Shown here: piece by piece, positions 34,576 through 44,103 of the stretch | How positions within the stretch are numbered: the stretch's first letter is position 1 | How the letters are laid out: the number at the start of each line of letters is the position of its first letter | NCBI GenBank assembly: GCA_039707655.1 | Contig: CM077671.1 | Coordinates: 306,590,509 to 306,654,508, forward strand | Direction: 5' to 3' | Origin: Elymus sibiricus | Taxonomy: Eukaryota > Streptophyta > Magnoliopsida > Poales > Poaceae | Length of the DNA stretch: 64,000 nt | Position numbers and translations under genes: made by a program | The notes under the pieces: model-generated | Databases searched by the model: none | What the model was told of the DNA's origin: nothing | What the model saw: the letters and a program-made list of their open reading frames with translations, nothing else

Positions 34576-34999
34576 GTAAAAGGCGAGCGAGCGCGTCGGT
34601 GCTGGTTGCAGAGGTCAGGTAATGCATGTGTGGCAACCGGAGAGGTACAATGACGGTGTCGGAGGAGGAGGCTGAGGATGCAAAAGCAAGGGGGGGTGGG
34701 GGGGGGGGGGGGGGGAGGGGCGGATTGAAAGAAAATGAGAGTGGAAGAGGGGATTTAGTGGGCCGGAGGTGTCGGAGTCCTACGTGGCTGATGTTCGGAC
34801 TGCCGCAAAGACTCCCTACTTTATTTCGAATTTCTGGGAAAAAAATGTGTTTGGTCCGTCGACAGGACCGCGTTAAATGATAGAATACATATGTACCGCA
34901 TAATTTGATGTATACGGACGGTTCGAGAGTCGGTGTTGGAGATGCCCTAACGAGCCAAGCCAAGAGGCTTGAATTTCATCCCTAATCCAGACATACCCC
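34576..34999. repeat. Second unit of a tandem duplication: insertion-free copy of the Harbinger junction
   Basis: This segment aligns with 24476-24570 joined to 31245-31526 joined to 34546-34575. That is, it aligns to the upstream locus with both large insertions removed. The units meet head to tail at 34575/34576. They differ by roughly 6-8 percent by eye plus a long G run (34690-34720) here. It preserves the unoccupied target sites of the LARD-type LTR (34661-34670) and of the second Harbinger (34966-34975), and the ancestral TAA beside the first Harbinger's end (34949-34951). Confidence 0.88.
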
Positions 35000-35680
35000 G
35001 GAAACTTTATGCATACGTTTTGGATCCAGACACCCGTATAAATAACTTCATATGCACACTTTTTCCCCAATTCAAAACTGCCGGTGCATCCACATGGCAA
35101 TAGGGCATTGCACGATGGCTCCTTTTATGCCACCCAAGCACGCCAAGTTGCGAGCTGCCGTGCCCACTACGCACGGGCTCCAGCATCCGAGGGGCAGAGA
35201 TCAAAATCCGCGCAGAATTGCGGCGACGCAAACGCGGTTGAATGTTCAAATTGCGGCGTCCCTCGCGTGCCCCCCGTTGCTGGCTCCGATGGAACCGATC
35301 CCGGAGGCACCCATTGCAAAATGAATGGCTCGGGCCTCGCAAACCCTCTCCGTTAGATCGACGCACCTCACTCACCACCGAATTTTGTACACTGATTGAA
35401 GTTCCATATGCGCACGATCGCAGATCTCTATACCTCCCACACCAGCTAGCGTCGATGCAACGGAGCAAAGAGCTGGAGTATATTTTTACCGCGGTGCACT
35501 GCATCATTGCAGTCTGCAAGTGCCAGGTTTTCCATGCCCAGAGCTCTCTGCTCCATGACCAGATCACCGTAATTCCCTGCTCTACGTTAGCTTTCTTAAT
35601 TCACAGCACTATGCCCAGCCCCTTGATTCCTCCGGATCAGTGTCGAGCTACTCATACGCATGTGCATGGAGCGGACACGG
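35000..35680 (+). other. Upstream region of the aspartic protease gene
   Basis: Moderately GC-rich, with no recognised transposon. The TATA box is at its right end. Other open frames here have no domain. Confidence 0.4.
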
Positions 35681-35688
35681 TATATATA
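35681..35688 (+). promoter_or_regulatory. TATA box of the aspartic protease gene
   Basis: TATATATA lies about 60 bp before the first ATG and 90 bp before the second, a normal spacing for a plant promoter with a short leader. Confidence 0.7.
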
Positions 35689-35740
35689 ACACGAATCCGA
35701 GAAGCCTTCACGCTCACAACATCCCCATCACAGCCGTAGC

Positions 35741-37093
35741 GTGCCGCGCTCGCCACTGCGCCGCTCCAAAATGGCAAGCATCGCGGCGGTCTTGCTCGTC
35801 CTGCTTCCGCTGCTCCTTTCCGCGGCCGTCGTCGCACATTCGGACCGCGGCTTCGGCTTCCAGGCCACGCTCACCCACATCGACGCCGGCGCGGGGTACA
35901 CGGACGCGCAGCTGCTCTCCCGCGCGGTGCGCCGGAGCAGGTCCCGCGTGGGCGCGCTGCAGTCGCTGGCGACGGCCGCGGACGCGATCACCGCGGCCCG
36001 CATCCTGGTGCAGGCCAGCCAGGGCGAGTACCTGATGAGCATGGCCATCGGCACGCCGCCGCGGTACTACTCGGCCATCCTCGACACCGGTAGCGACCTC
36101 ATCTGGACGCAGTGCGCGCCGTGCATGCTCTGCGTCGACCAGCCCACGCCCTACTTCGACCCGGCGAAATCCAGCTCCTACGCGAAGCTGTCCTGCTCGT
36201 CCCCGATGTGCAGCGCGCTCTACTACCCGCTCTGCTACCAGAACACGTGCGTCTACCAGTACTTCTACGGCGACAGCGCCAACACCGCCGGGGTGCTCGC
36301 CAACGAGACCTTCACGTTCGGCACCAACGGGACGTGGGTCACCGTGCCGAGGATCGCCTTCGGGTGCGGGAACCTCAACGCCGGGTCGCTCTTCAACGGC
36401 TCCGGCATGGTCGGCTTCGGGCGGGGGTCGCTGTCCCTGGTGAGCCAGCTCGGGGCGCCCAGGTTCTCCTACTGCCTCACCTCGTTCATGTCGCCGGTGC
36501 CCAGCCGGCTCTACTTCGGCGCCTACGCCACGCTCAACAGAACCAGCACCAGCGACAGCGGGCCGGTGCAGTCCACGCCGTTCGTCATCAACCCGGCGCT
36601 GCCCACCATGTACTACCTGAACATGACGGGCATCAGCGTCGGCGGCGACCTGCTGCCCATCGAGCCGTGGGTGTTCGCCATCAACGAGGAGGACGGCACC
36701 GGCGGGGTCATCATCGACTCCGGTTCCACGATCACGTACCTGGCTCAGCCCGCGTACGACCTGGTGCACGAGGCGTTCGCGGCGCAGGTCGGGCTGCCCC
36801 TGGCGAACGTGACGTCGCCGGACGACCTGAGCACGTGCTTCAAGTGGCCGCCGCCGCCGCGGAAGGTGGTGTCGATGCCGGAGCTCGTGTTCCACTTCGA
36901 AGGGGCAGACATGGAGCTGCCGCTGGAGAACTACATGCTGATCGACGGCGGCACGGGGAACCTGTGCCTGGCGATGGCGCCGTCCGACGACGGCTCCATC
37001 ATCGGCAGCTTCCAGCACGCCAACTTCCACGTGCTCTACGACAACGAGAACAGCTTGCTGTCCTTCATCCCTGCGCCGTGCAACCTCATGTAG
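35741..37093 (+). CDS. Secreted nepenthesin-type aspartic protease (family A1), intronless
   Basis: 450 residues in one exon. A hydrophobic signal peptide (AAVLLVLLPLLLSAAVVA, about 14-31) is followed by a propeptide-like stretch and a two-lobed pepsin fold. The first catalytic aspartate is D115 in ILDTGSDLIW and the second D326 in IIDSGSTITY. GEYLMSMAIGTPP precedes the first, and the cysteine-rich insert (CAPCMLCVD, CSSPMCS, CYQNTCVYQYFYGD) identifies the nepenthesin/CND41 type. Several N-glycosylation sequons occur. The C-terminal GSFQHANFHVLYD is the usual end motif, with a change from GN/QQ to GS/QH. Such enzymes act in the apoplast or vacuole, and the exact substrate is unknown. Translation may start at M11 (MASIAAVLL), which gives a cleaner signal peptide. 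The frame is intact and both catalytic motifs are present. Confidence 0.93.
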   Translation: MPRSPLRRSKMASIAAVLLVLLPLLLSAAVVAHSDRGFGFQATLTHIDAGAGYTDAQLLSRAVRRSRSRVGALQSLATAADAITAARILVQASQGEYLMSMAIGTPPRYYSAILDTGSDLIWTQCAPCMLCVDQPTPYFDPAKSSSYAKLSCSSPMCSALYYPLCYQNTCVYQYFYGDSANTAGVLANETFTFGTNGTWVTVPRIAFGCGNLNAGSLFNGSGMVGFGRGSLSLVSQLGAPRFSYCLTSFMSPVPSRLYFGAYATLNRTSTSDSGPVQSTPFVINPALPTMYYLNMTGISVGGDLLPIEPWVFAINEEDGTGGVIIDSGSTITYLAQPAYDLVHEAFAAQVGLPLANVTSPDDLSTCFKWPPPPRKVVSMPELVFHFEGADMELPLENYMLIDGGTGNLCLAMAPSDDGSIIGSFQHANFHVLYDNENSLLSFIPAPCNLM

Positions 37094-37830
37094 TCATAGC
37101 TCTGTTCACGTAGGCACGTTCTCCATTTCTGTACGTTAATTATGCATAATTCCGCCATTTTTCATGTCTGTTGATTATCTGTATCCTACGAGAATTTTGT
37201 TGACGTATGGTTCTGGGTTGCGAATAAGTAAATTTACTGGAGCCGGTATGTACCGGTGAGAAATCCACCATTCGTCAGTGCTTCTAGATTGGTGCGAGTG
37301 GACCCCATGTGATTTCCTTTTCGCATCAGTTTCTAGGATACGAGCTGTATACGAACGAGAATACAAGATGGACCGTAGCATGAACCCCATGTGATTTCCT
37401 TTTCGCATCATGTTCTGGGTTGTCCCCTCAGACACACCTACTTAATAAGCAACTCATCTAATCTGTTTCATTTTTTTGGAAAAGGACCGACCAACCCATG
37501 GAAATTCCTACCATGTATGCAAGTATTTTTCGAGAATCCAGTTGAAGTGTCATGCGCAACTCACCCGTGGCATGCTCGTTTATTACAAATGAGATCTTGA
37601 ATTCATCCGATTCTTCGCTACCTCTGCAAAAGGTCATCAGATGATCACCGGTTCTTTCTTTTCCGGGGAACTAGCAGCAGAGCTGCCTTTCTCACTAGGG
37701 GTAGGGGAGTATAGTTATCCATCTGATCACGAATTTAGTTTCACTTTGATGGAAAATGGAACTGGTGCTTAAGGCTCTTTGAGTAATGACAGTGATAGCT
37801 ATAGAACAGGTGCTTACTCGTTTTCACCTG
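37094..37830 (+). other. 3' flank of the aspartic protease gene
   Basis: Probable 3' UTR then intergenic DNA. A 27-bp direct repeat (ACCCCATGTGATTTCCTTTT + CGCATCA) lies at 37302-37328 and 37384-37410 with 55 bp between. No gene recognised. Confidence 0.5.
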
Positions 37831-37833
37831 CAG

Positions 37834-39800
37834 AGGCTGGTGACAACGCGGGCGGTAGCGAGGCGGGAGGCGGGCGAGACGAGAGGGGCGGGCGATGGAT
37901 CCGTCGCCGGGCGGGAGCGGGCGCTATCGCCCCGCTCTCGCCCGCGTTGGCGGCGGGAGGCGGGCGGTAGGCAGGCGGGAGGCGGGGCGGCGCGCTGGCA
38001 CGGCGGGCGGTAGCGCGGGCGGTAGTGGCGGCGGCAACGGCTAGCTGACGTGGCGCGCTATGATTCGTCCAAAGAGCTAGCCGTTGAGGTATTCGTTGGA
38101 GCTTCAAAAAATTCAAAAAAAATTCCAAAAAATTCCAAATTTCATCCCCAACCCCTTTAAATACCCCCACACCGGGTTCACTCATTCCACACCCCATTTC
38201 ATCTCATTTCTCTCCTCCACTCTCCATTTCCACTCCTCTCGACGCCATGTCTTCGTCCAGCACCAATTCGAGCGAAGGAATGGAGGGTGCTATGATAGAT
38301 GCATTCCAAGCGGAGTATGAGGTGATGCTCAACCTCGAGGCGGAGTGAACCTCGAGGAGGAGGCGACGCCATCGACGGTTCTTCAGGCGTGATCGTGAGG
38401 GTGCCCACGATCGGCTCTACGAGGACTACTTCGCCGACAACTGTAATTATCCTCCGGACTTCTTTCGGTGAAGGTATCGGATGAGGCGACAACTTTTTCT
38501 ACGCATTGTGGATAGATTGGGTGAATACTCTCCGTATTTCACCCAAAGAGTTGATGCTATCAACCGTCTTGGTTTTTCTCCCCTACAAAAGTGTACTGCG
38601 GCTTTGCGCTTGTTAGCTTATGGAGCCGCTGCGGATACGGTAGATGACTGGCTAAAGCTAGCTAGACAAACTTCATCAGTATGTCTAGAGAGATTCTGTG
38701 AAGGCATCATTCACTGTTACGGGGATGAGTTTTGCCGTCGACCAACTGTCGCGGATACTCAGCGTCTACTAGCGAAAGCCGAGGCGCGTGGCTTTCCGGG
38801 CATGCTAGGGAGCATCGATTGCATGCATTGGCAGTGGAGGAACTGCCCAGTGGCGCATGCCGGTCAATTCACAAGGGGAGACATCAAACACCCTACCATA
38901 ATCTTAGAAGCCGTTGCATCGTATGATCGTTGGATCTGGCATGCATTTTTTGGAGTGGCCGGGTCCAACAACGACATCAATGTACTCAATCAGTCGCCGT
39001 TGTTCATTGATGTGCTTAGGGGAGAAGCACCCGTAGTGAACTTCACGGTGAATGGACACGAGTACAACAGGGGTTACTACCTGGCCGACAGCATCTACCC
39101 CTCCTGGCCCGTGTTCATGAAAGGTGTTACCCTTCCACAAAGTGAAAAGCATCGGCTATTCACAACTGCTCAATCAGCTTGGCGCAAAGATGTCGAGTGT
39201 ACCTTTGGAGTGCTCAAGTCTAGGTTCAACATTATAGCAGTTCCCGGACGCTCCTTCTCGCAGCGTACTCTTGGGTTGATCATGCGTGCATGTGTCATTC
39301 TGCACAACATGATCATCGACGATGAGCGTGGTACCAATTTGGACGACATCTATGAGACAGTTGCGTCCAATGTCGGGCCGCCGATACATAACAATGCACC
39401 ACCAAGCCTAGCAGCCAGGATCCAGATGGACACCGAAATGAGGGACTCACCGATGTATGCACAGCTCCAGGAGGATTTGATTGAGCATGTGTGGGCAAAT
39501 AGTCATGCCTAGATTATGTAATTTTTTTAATTTTTTATGTAATTTTTTTATTTATTATGTAATTTGTTTATTTATTATGTAATCAGTACAATTTGTAGTT
39601 GAATAAAATTATTTTCTTACATTATTTGTAGTCTAAAGAAATGCGAGTGAAATAACTAAATCTGAGGAGAGATAAGATGACGTGGCTATAGCCTGCCACT
39701 ACAGCCCGTGCACTGGCACCGTGAGGTGAGAGTGAGGTGAGAGTGGGGGTAAAAGCTGACGTGGCAGGGCGGTAGTGGGGCGGTGCATTATCACCAGCCT
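37834..39800 (+). mobile_element. PIF/Harbinger element with transposase gene, 1967 bp
   Basis: The left end AGGCTGGTGACAACGC and right end GCATTATCACCAGCCT are inverted repeats. CAG flanks both sides (37831-37833 and 39801-39803), a 3-bp duplication of unusual sequence for this superfamily. Sub-terminal GC-rich repeats (GGCGGTAG, GGCGGGAGGCGGG) are asymmetric. It encodes a DDE transposase with two early stops and no ORF1. Confidence 0.85.
38247..39512 (+). pseudogene. Harbinger DDE transposase, complete except for two in-frame TGA codons
   Basis: One frame runs from ATG 38247 to the stop at 39512 (422 codons), interrupted only by TGA at 38346-38348 and 38469-38471. The longest uninterrupted part starts at M 38481 (343 residues). 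The catalytic triad is present: D191 in GSIDCMHW, D281 in YYLADSIYP and E317 in RKDVECTFGVLKSRF. The helix-turn-helix-like N-terminal region (RMRRQLFLRIVDRL, LGFSPLQKCTAALRLLAYG) is also conserved. The second TGA lies where relatives have an arginine before RYRMRR, consistent with a CGA-to-TGA CpG mutation. A protein starting at 38481 would lack about 78 residues, so it is probably inactive. Relatives cut and paste the element together with ORF1. Confidence 0.88.
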
Positions 39801-39803
39801 CAG

Positions 39804-40145
39804 TGTGAGGGAATAAAGAAGTTATGTATATTGGAGACTGTACATCATAGATCAACCATTCAAAACCAATTGGCTTGTAAGATTTAGACACTGATAGGAA
39901 ATTATTGTCAAAAAGATAGCAGCAGGTTAGCCGCAGAAGGTTAATGTAGCAGGAAAAGTTGATGATATGGGGAGCAAGGAAAACCCAATCTACAGAGTGA
40001 ACGACAAAGTAAAATAACTACATCGACTTGCTGAGAAGAGAAACTGCCATAGATATACACACTGCCTATGCAAGGACAAGTTGAGCAGTGTAGTTACAGT
40101 GTCCTGAAATGTAACATTCATGTGTGAGATCAGACAAGGAAATAG
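39804..40145. other. Unassigned intergenic sequence
   Basis: AT-rich. No gene or repeat recognised. Confidence 0.4.
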
Positions 40146-40148
40146 TAA

Positions 40149-40408
40149 GGCTGGCCATAGTGGGGAGTATCATATACTAGTATCATACATATGATACTAC
40201 CTTCATAGTGTATAATATCATAGAGTAGTATCATGTATGATCATATTTGTTGCCATGCATGACACAAAGTAGCATAACATTTAACATGATACGGTATCTA
40301 CCTATGTTACTCTAACCCTCTCTTTCTTATTTAATTCTCTGTCACATCAGCATGTTTGCTATTTCCAAGTACATGATACCACCAAAGTTACCCCCACTAT
40401 GGCCAGCC
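40149..40408. mobile_element. Tourist-like (PIF/Harbinger) MITE, 260 bp
   Basis: The ends GGCTGGCCATAGTGGGG and CCCCACTATGGCCAGCC are inverted repeats, flanked by TAA at 40146-40148 and 40409-40411. The interior is AT-rich, with many ATGATAC/GTATCAT motifs and no coding capacity. It lies in the 3' region of the F-box gene. Confidence 0.9.
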
Positions 40409-40454
40409 TAAGAATAAGCAATCATTAATTAAGAATATTAAAAATTCACTGTTA

Positions 40455-40513
40455 ACTGCTGACTGAAACTAGAATTCCATACTCTAGTACTGCTGACTGA
40501 AACTAGAATTCCA
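40455..40513. repeat. 34-bp tandem duplication
   Basis: ACTGCTGACTGAAACTAGAA begins at 40455 and again at 40489, followed in both by TTCCA. Small duplication downstream of the F-box gene. Confidence 0.85.
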
Positions 40514-40632
40514 CTCTCTTTATTTTAGACATAAGACAACGCAATCTTCAGATATCAACACAATCTGGAAAAGAAGGGATAAATGGGATAAGCCCTTGAC
40601 AGACTATAGATATGCTTCTTCTGAAAGAGCAT

Positions 40633-42313
40633 CTACCCCTCTTCTTCAAAACAACAGTCGAAAGGGTCGGCAACCGACAAGTCACGGGTATCCAAATACA
40701 GATCCCAGTACAAATATCCACTTCTGAATTCCAGTTGAGCCTCTTGAGAAGATTTATTCTCCACTTTTAGTAGACTGAGTTGATCGGCCATCCATTTCTC
40801 ATCGATGCGAATCTTCTCAGACAGTGCAAATTTGATTTCCTTTACCACTTTCGCATTCAAAACAAAGAACTTGGCAAAGTCAATCTCTTCCTCACCACCT
40901 TCATAATTCTTCAACACCAGTACTTTGAGATGGCTCTCAAGGCATTTGATTGGATCGAGCGGGCCATACTGACACACATTTTTCATCTCTGCCTTTACAC
41001 GTTCGTCCCACTGGGAAAGGACATAATATACATATGTTAAAATGATTGCTAACTAGGCTTTATTGTATCACAATTTAATTTTTGTTTTGAGATTTAAAGC
41101 AAAAAAAAGGTGAATACTCACAATGACATAGAGCTTTTCCAAGTAGGGGAAGCATCTAAGGATTCCAAGAATTGCGTGCAAATCAGGGCCACAGAATTGG
41201 AGAGCCAAAACCTTTACACTGTTTACTAGATTTCCCAAGTTTGATGGGATTAATCCCTGAATAAAACAATGGATATTTAATTATTTATTTAAAATTAAAA
41301 AATCCTCAAGAAAAAATGACATGCAAGAGTCTAGAGACTGAAGCTGCTACCTGGAAGACTAGATTGACGATCTGAATTTCTAACATGCAGGGAGACAAAA
41401 GGCCCACTATCTCCAGTTTAGGTGCCCTAACTATCTGGATAGTCTCAAGACCTAAGCCCGGTGAACATAATAGCAGCCTTTCAAGATGAGGGGCCTCCTT
41501 AATGACCAACTTTCCTTTGCCTTCGAACAAACGACGGGTGACGATGATCCTAAGAGTTGGTGAACTAATGCAAAGGCAAGACCCATCATGAATCCTCGAC
41601 AAATGTAAGTTCTCCAAGACATGGCAGCTAGAGAGCACCCTACAGAAGACATCCTCGGAGATGGAAACACTCCATAGCTTGAGCTGCTTGAGGAGGGGGA
41701 AATTCAGAGAAGGTGCCATCTCCCTTGGGAAATCGCAGGAGCCGATGGTGACCAAGAGGAGGGTTGATGCTGAGCGGAACACAGACGGTGGCAGCGGGTA
41801 GCGCTTCTCCTTCCCCGGCGTATATTCCAAGGGCGCGAAACTGATGTGGAGCTCCTCAAGGTTGTCAAGGGCTCGGGAATGGAACCAGCTCTCGATCTGA
41901 GCGGCATCTTCGTCGTACCTTTTTTTCTCTCCGCGGAGCTCGATGAGAGAGACGTCGAAGCGGCGTACGGGGCCTGGGTGGTCCGACAGGATCCTGGAGA
42001 CGACGGGGAGGCGCTTGAACTCATCGTCGACGAGGTGGTACTGGCACGGGACGTGGAGGTTGAGAGGCGAGGAGCGCCATAGGGGACGCCATCGCCGGGC
42101 GATGGCCTGCGTGCGGGCGCCGTCCTTGGTGGGGAGGAGGGAGATGATGGTGCCGAGGATGGCGTCGGGAAGGTCGCCAATGAGATCGCCGTGGCTGATG
42201 ACGTTGTCGTCGCAGACGCTATCACGCGCCCGTTTCTGTGACCTGAGCCCGGCTGCTTCATCCGATGCGCTCCTCTTGGGTGCGGGCGCGGCAGCCTCCT
42301 CCGCCGCCGCCAT
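40633..42313 (-). CDS. F-box protein with LRR-like repeats and C-terminal FBD domain
   Basis: Three minus-strand exons, 42313-41351, 41256-41122 and 41010-40633, join at GT/AG sites in phase 0 to give 491 residues. The N-terminus is Ala/Glu-rich with a basic RSQKRARD. The F-box follows at about 43-90 (DLIGDLPDAILGTIISLLPT, then RWRPLWRSSPLNLHV). The middle has leucine-rich segments (LDNLEELHISF, FPLLKQLKLWSVSI, CHVLENLHLSRIHD, APHLERLLLCSPGL). The last exon carries the FBD region (CLESHLKVLVLKNYEGG, EEEIDFAKFFVLNAKVVKEI). F-box proteins bind SKP1 through the F-box and present substrates to an SCF ubiquitin ligase. The substrate is unknown. This is a large, fast-evolving family in grasses, and the frame here is intact. 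The first ATG is used. Confidence 0.9.
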
Positions 42314-42964
42314 CCTCTCCCGTGGATCGGGGTCGGGCTGCGTCGCTGCCTCCTCACCCGTGGATCGGGGTCAAACGAACACGACTCACGAGCATAGTCT
42401 CCAGCTCAGCCTATCGGGCTGGGCTGGGCCGCCGCGTTTCTTATCCAAAATTTATACTATTTCGTTCGAATTAATTACGTGACTCCCGTTGTTTGGAAGA
42501 AGCCAGAGGTTTTCCTAAAGAAAATGGAAGAAGGCAGAGCATCTAGTTTTTGGTTTTGGGGGCAGTAGCTCAAGAAACAAAGTTTTTGGAGTAGCCCCCA
42601 TCTCAGTCCCACGTCTATGTATGTACTCTGCTTCAACTTTGTGAGTCTTTTCTAAACAAAGAAAGTCTATTCTCCATCCTTAAACTTTATAGAAAGTTCA
42701 CTCTTCATCCTATATACCCTTTCTATCCAAAAAGAATCTTAAATTCACAGAATAGTTTGGTGACGCAGCTTTTCTGTTTTTTATTTGATTTTAGCCGGAT
42801 GGTGTTCACATCACCAGGAAATCAGGAACCGTGTTAGCGAACCATTTGGAGAGTTCGGGTTCGATTTGGACCAAAAGAAAATTCTAGGATGGAAAGTAAA
42901 TATTCTTGAAAGTTCAATGGTGAAATGTGGACTTCCTCCTTTCTGAACCTTAAGTTGAAAGTTT
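42314..42964 (-). other. Upstream region of the F-box gene
   Basis: GC-rich for the first 100 bases, then AT-rich. No clear TATA box and no transposon recognised. Confidence 0.4.
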
Positions 42965-43581
42965 TTTTGTGAATACGCAAAACATGTGTATCTTTTTATT
43001 AATAGAAGAAAAGACAATGAGTACAATAGAGTGTACAATGCATGATATGAACACAAGAAGGCATGAGCATGAAACCCGAAGAAGTGAGAGAAGGGATGCT
43101 CAACCCGAACAGGGGTAAGACACAACTAAACCCACCAAGCCTAAAACTAGAGAGGCAGGTCGAACCAGCACGACGTGGAACATCTCCAAAGCCAACACCA
43201 GGGGCGTCACGAGTGAGCAAGATAGCACCTTCAAGAAGGGGGCGAGGTTGTGATGTCGTTGCCAGCCAATCCGAAGAACCGGGCATAGGGTTTCCCCCGA
43301 TGCTTGAGGAGGGGCAGATAAAGGCCATGGCAGCACCTCCAAGAAGCGAAATGACACCCACGAGTGTCGCAACTGCCAGCATAGGCAAGCCGAGCGTAGA
43401 TTTTTCCTAGCCTGAGTCCGAGCAATCCTACAGTCATCACATCAGGATCAGAAGATTAGGACGTCAGCCTGCCGGTCGATCGCCCCCTCGGAAAGGGGGG
43501 ATGTGGGGCTGCACTTGTCGTCGCCGAAAACGCGAGCTCTGGAACTGACATGGCGTGTAGGTGGATGAGGTTGGGGAAGCA
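42965..43581 (-). mobile_element. Possible LINE 3' end
   Basis: Read on the minus strand, the segment ends CTTCTATTAATAAAAAGATA, a short spacer and an A-rich tract (ACAAAAAAAC). This resembles 3' ends of grass L1-type LINEs. The upstream part is GC-rich and has no intact frame. The Gypsy element inserted at its right end, so its continuation would be at 62004 onward. No TSD was found. Identification rests on the tail only. Confidence 0.35.
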
Positions 43582-43586
43582 GCGGG

Positions 43587-44058
43587 TGAGGGAGTCCCGG
43601 ATTAAGGGGTCCTCGGGCTGCCGGCTCATCTCTTAATAGGCCGGCTCGATGGGCCGTTCTCTGAAGAAGGGCCGGACACATCAAGACTCCACATTCCAGA
43701 AGGGAGCCCCGAAGGCGCGTCGTGCACTCCAAGTCAAGATGAGGAAATCACCATCTCCATCCTCGGCATGAGGCCCATTATGTGTAAACCCTAGGTACCC
43801 CCCGGTGTCTATATAAACTGGGAGGGTTTTAGATCATGCGACATAGAAACTCATCTAGGGTTTTAGCTAGTCGATCTCGAGGTATACCAACTCTGTAACC
43901 TTCATACTATCAATATAATCAAGCAGGACGTAGGGTTTTACCTCCATAGGAGGGCCCGAACCTGGGTAAACATCGTCTCCTTCGTCCCCTGTTACCATCG
44001 ATCCTAGTCTCACAGGTCGGGACCCCCTACCCGAGATCCGCCGGTTTTGACACCGACA
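43587..44058 (+). repeat. 5' LTR of the Gypsy element
   Basis: 472 bp, TG...CA ends, TATA box CTATATAAAC at 43809-43818. The interior begins TTGGTGCTTTCATTGAGAG, where the primer-binding site is expected. Confidence 0.93.
43809..43818 (+). promoter_or_regulatory. TATA box of the Gypsy 5' LTR
   Basis: CTATATAAAC in the middle of the LTR. The same site occurs at 61749-61758 in the 3' LTR. Confidence 0.75.
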
Positions 44059-44103
44059 TTGGTGCTTTCATTGAGAGTTCCGCTGTGATCGCCCAAGGAA
44101 ACG

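Noticed and set aside
34576..34999. Filler DNA copied from upstream during break repair
   Set aside because: Once the two insertions are removed from the upstream locus, the copies are directly adjacent and colinear including the flanks, so a plain tandem duplication explains it better.
35714..37113. Long antisense and alternative frames across the aspartic protease gene
   Set aside because: GC-rich shadows of the real frame (up to 438 codons on the minus strand) with no domain. The sense frame has both catalytic motifs.
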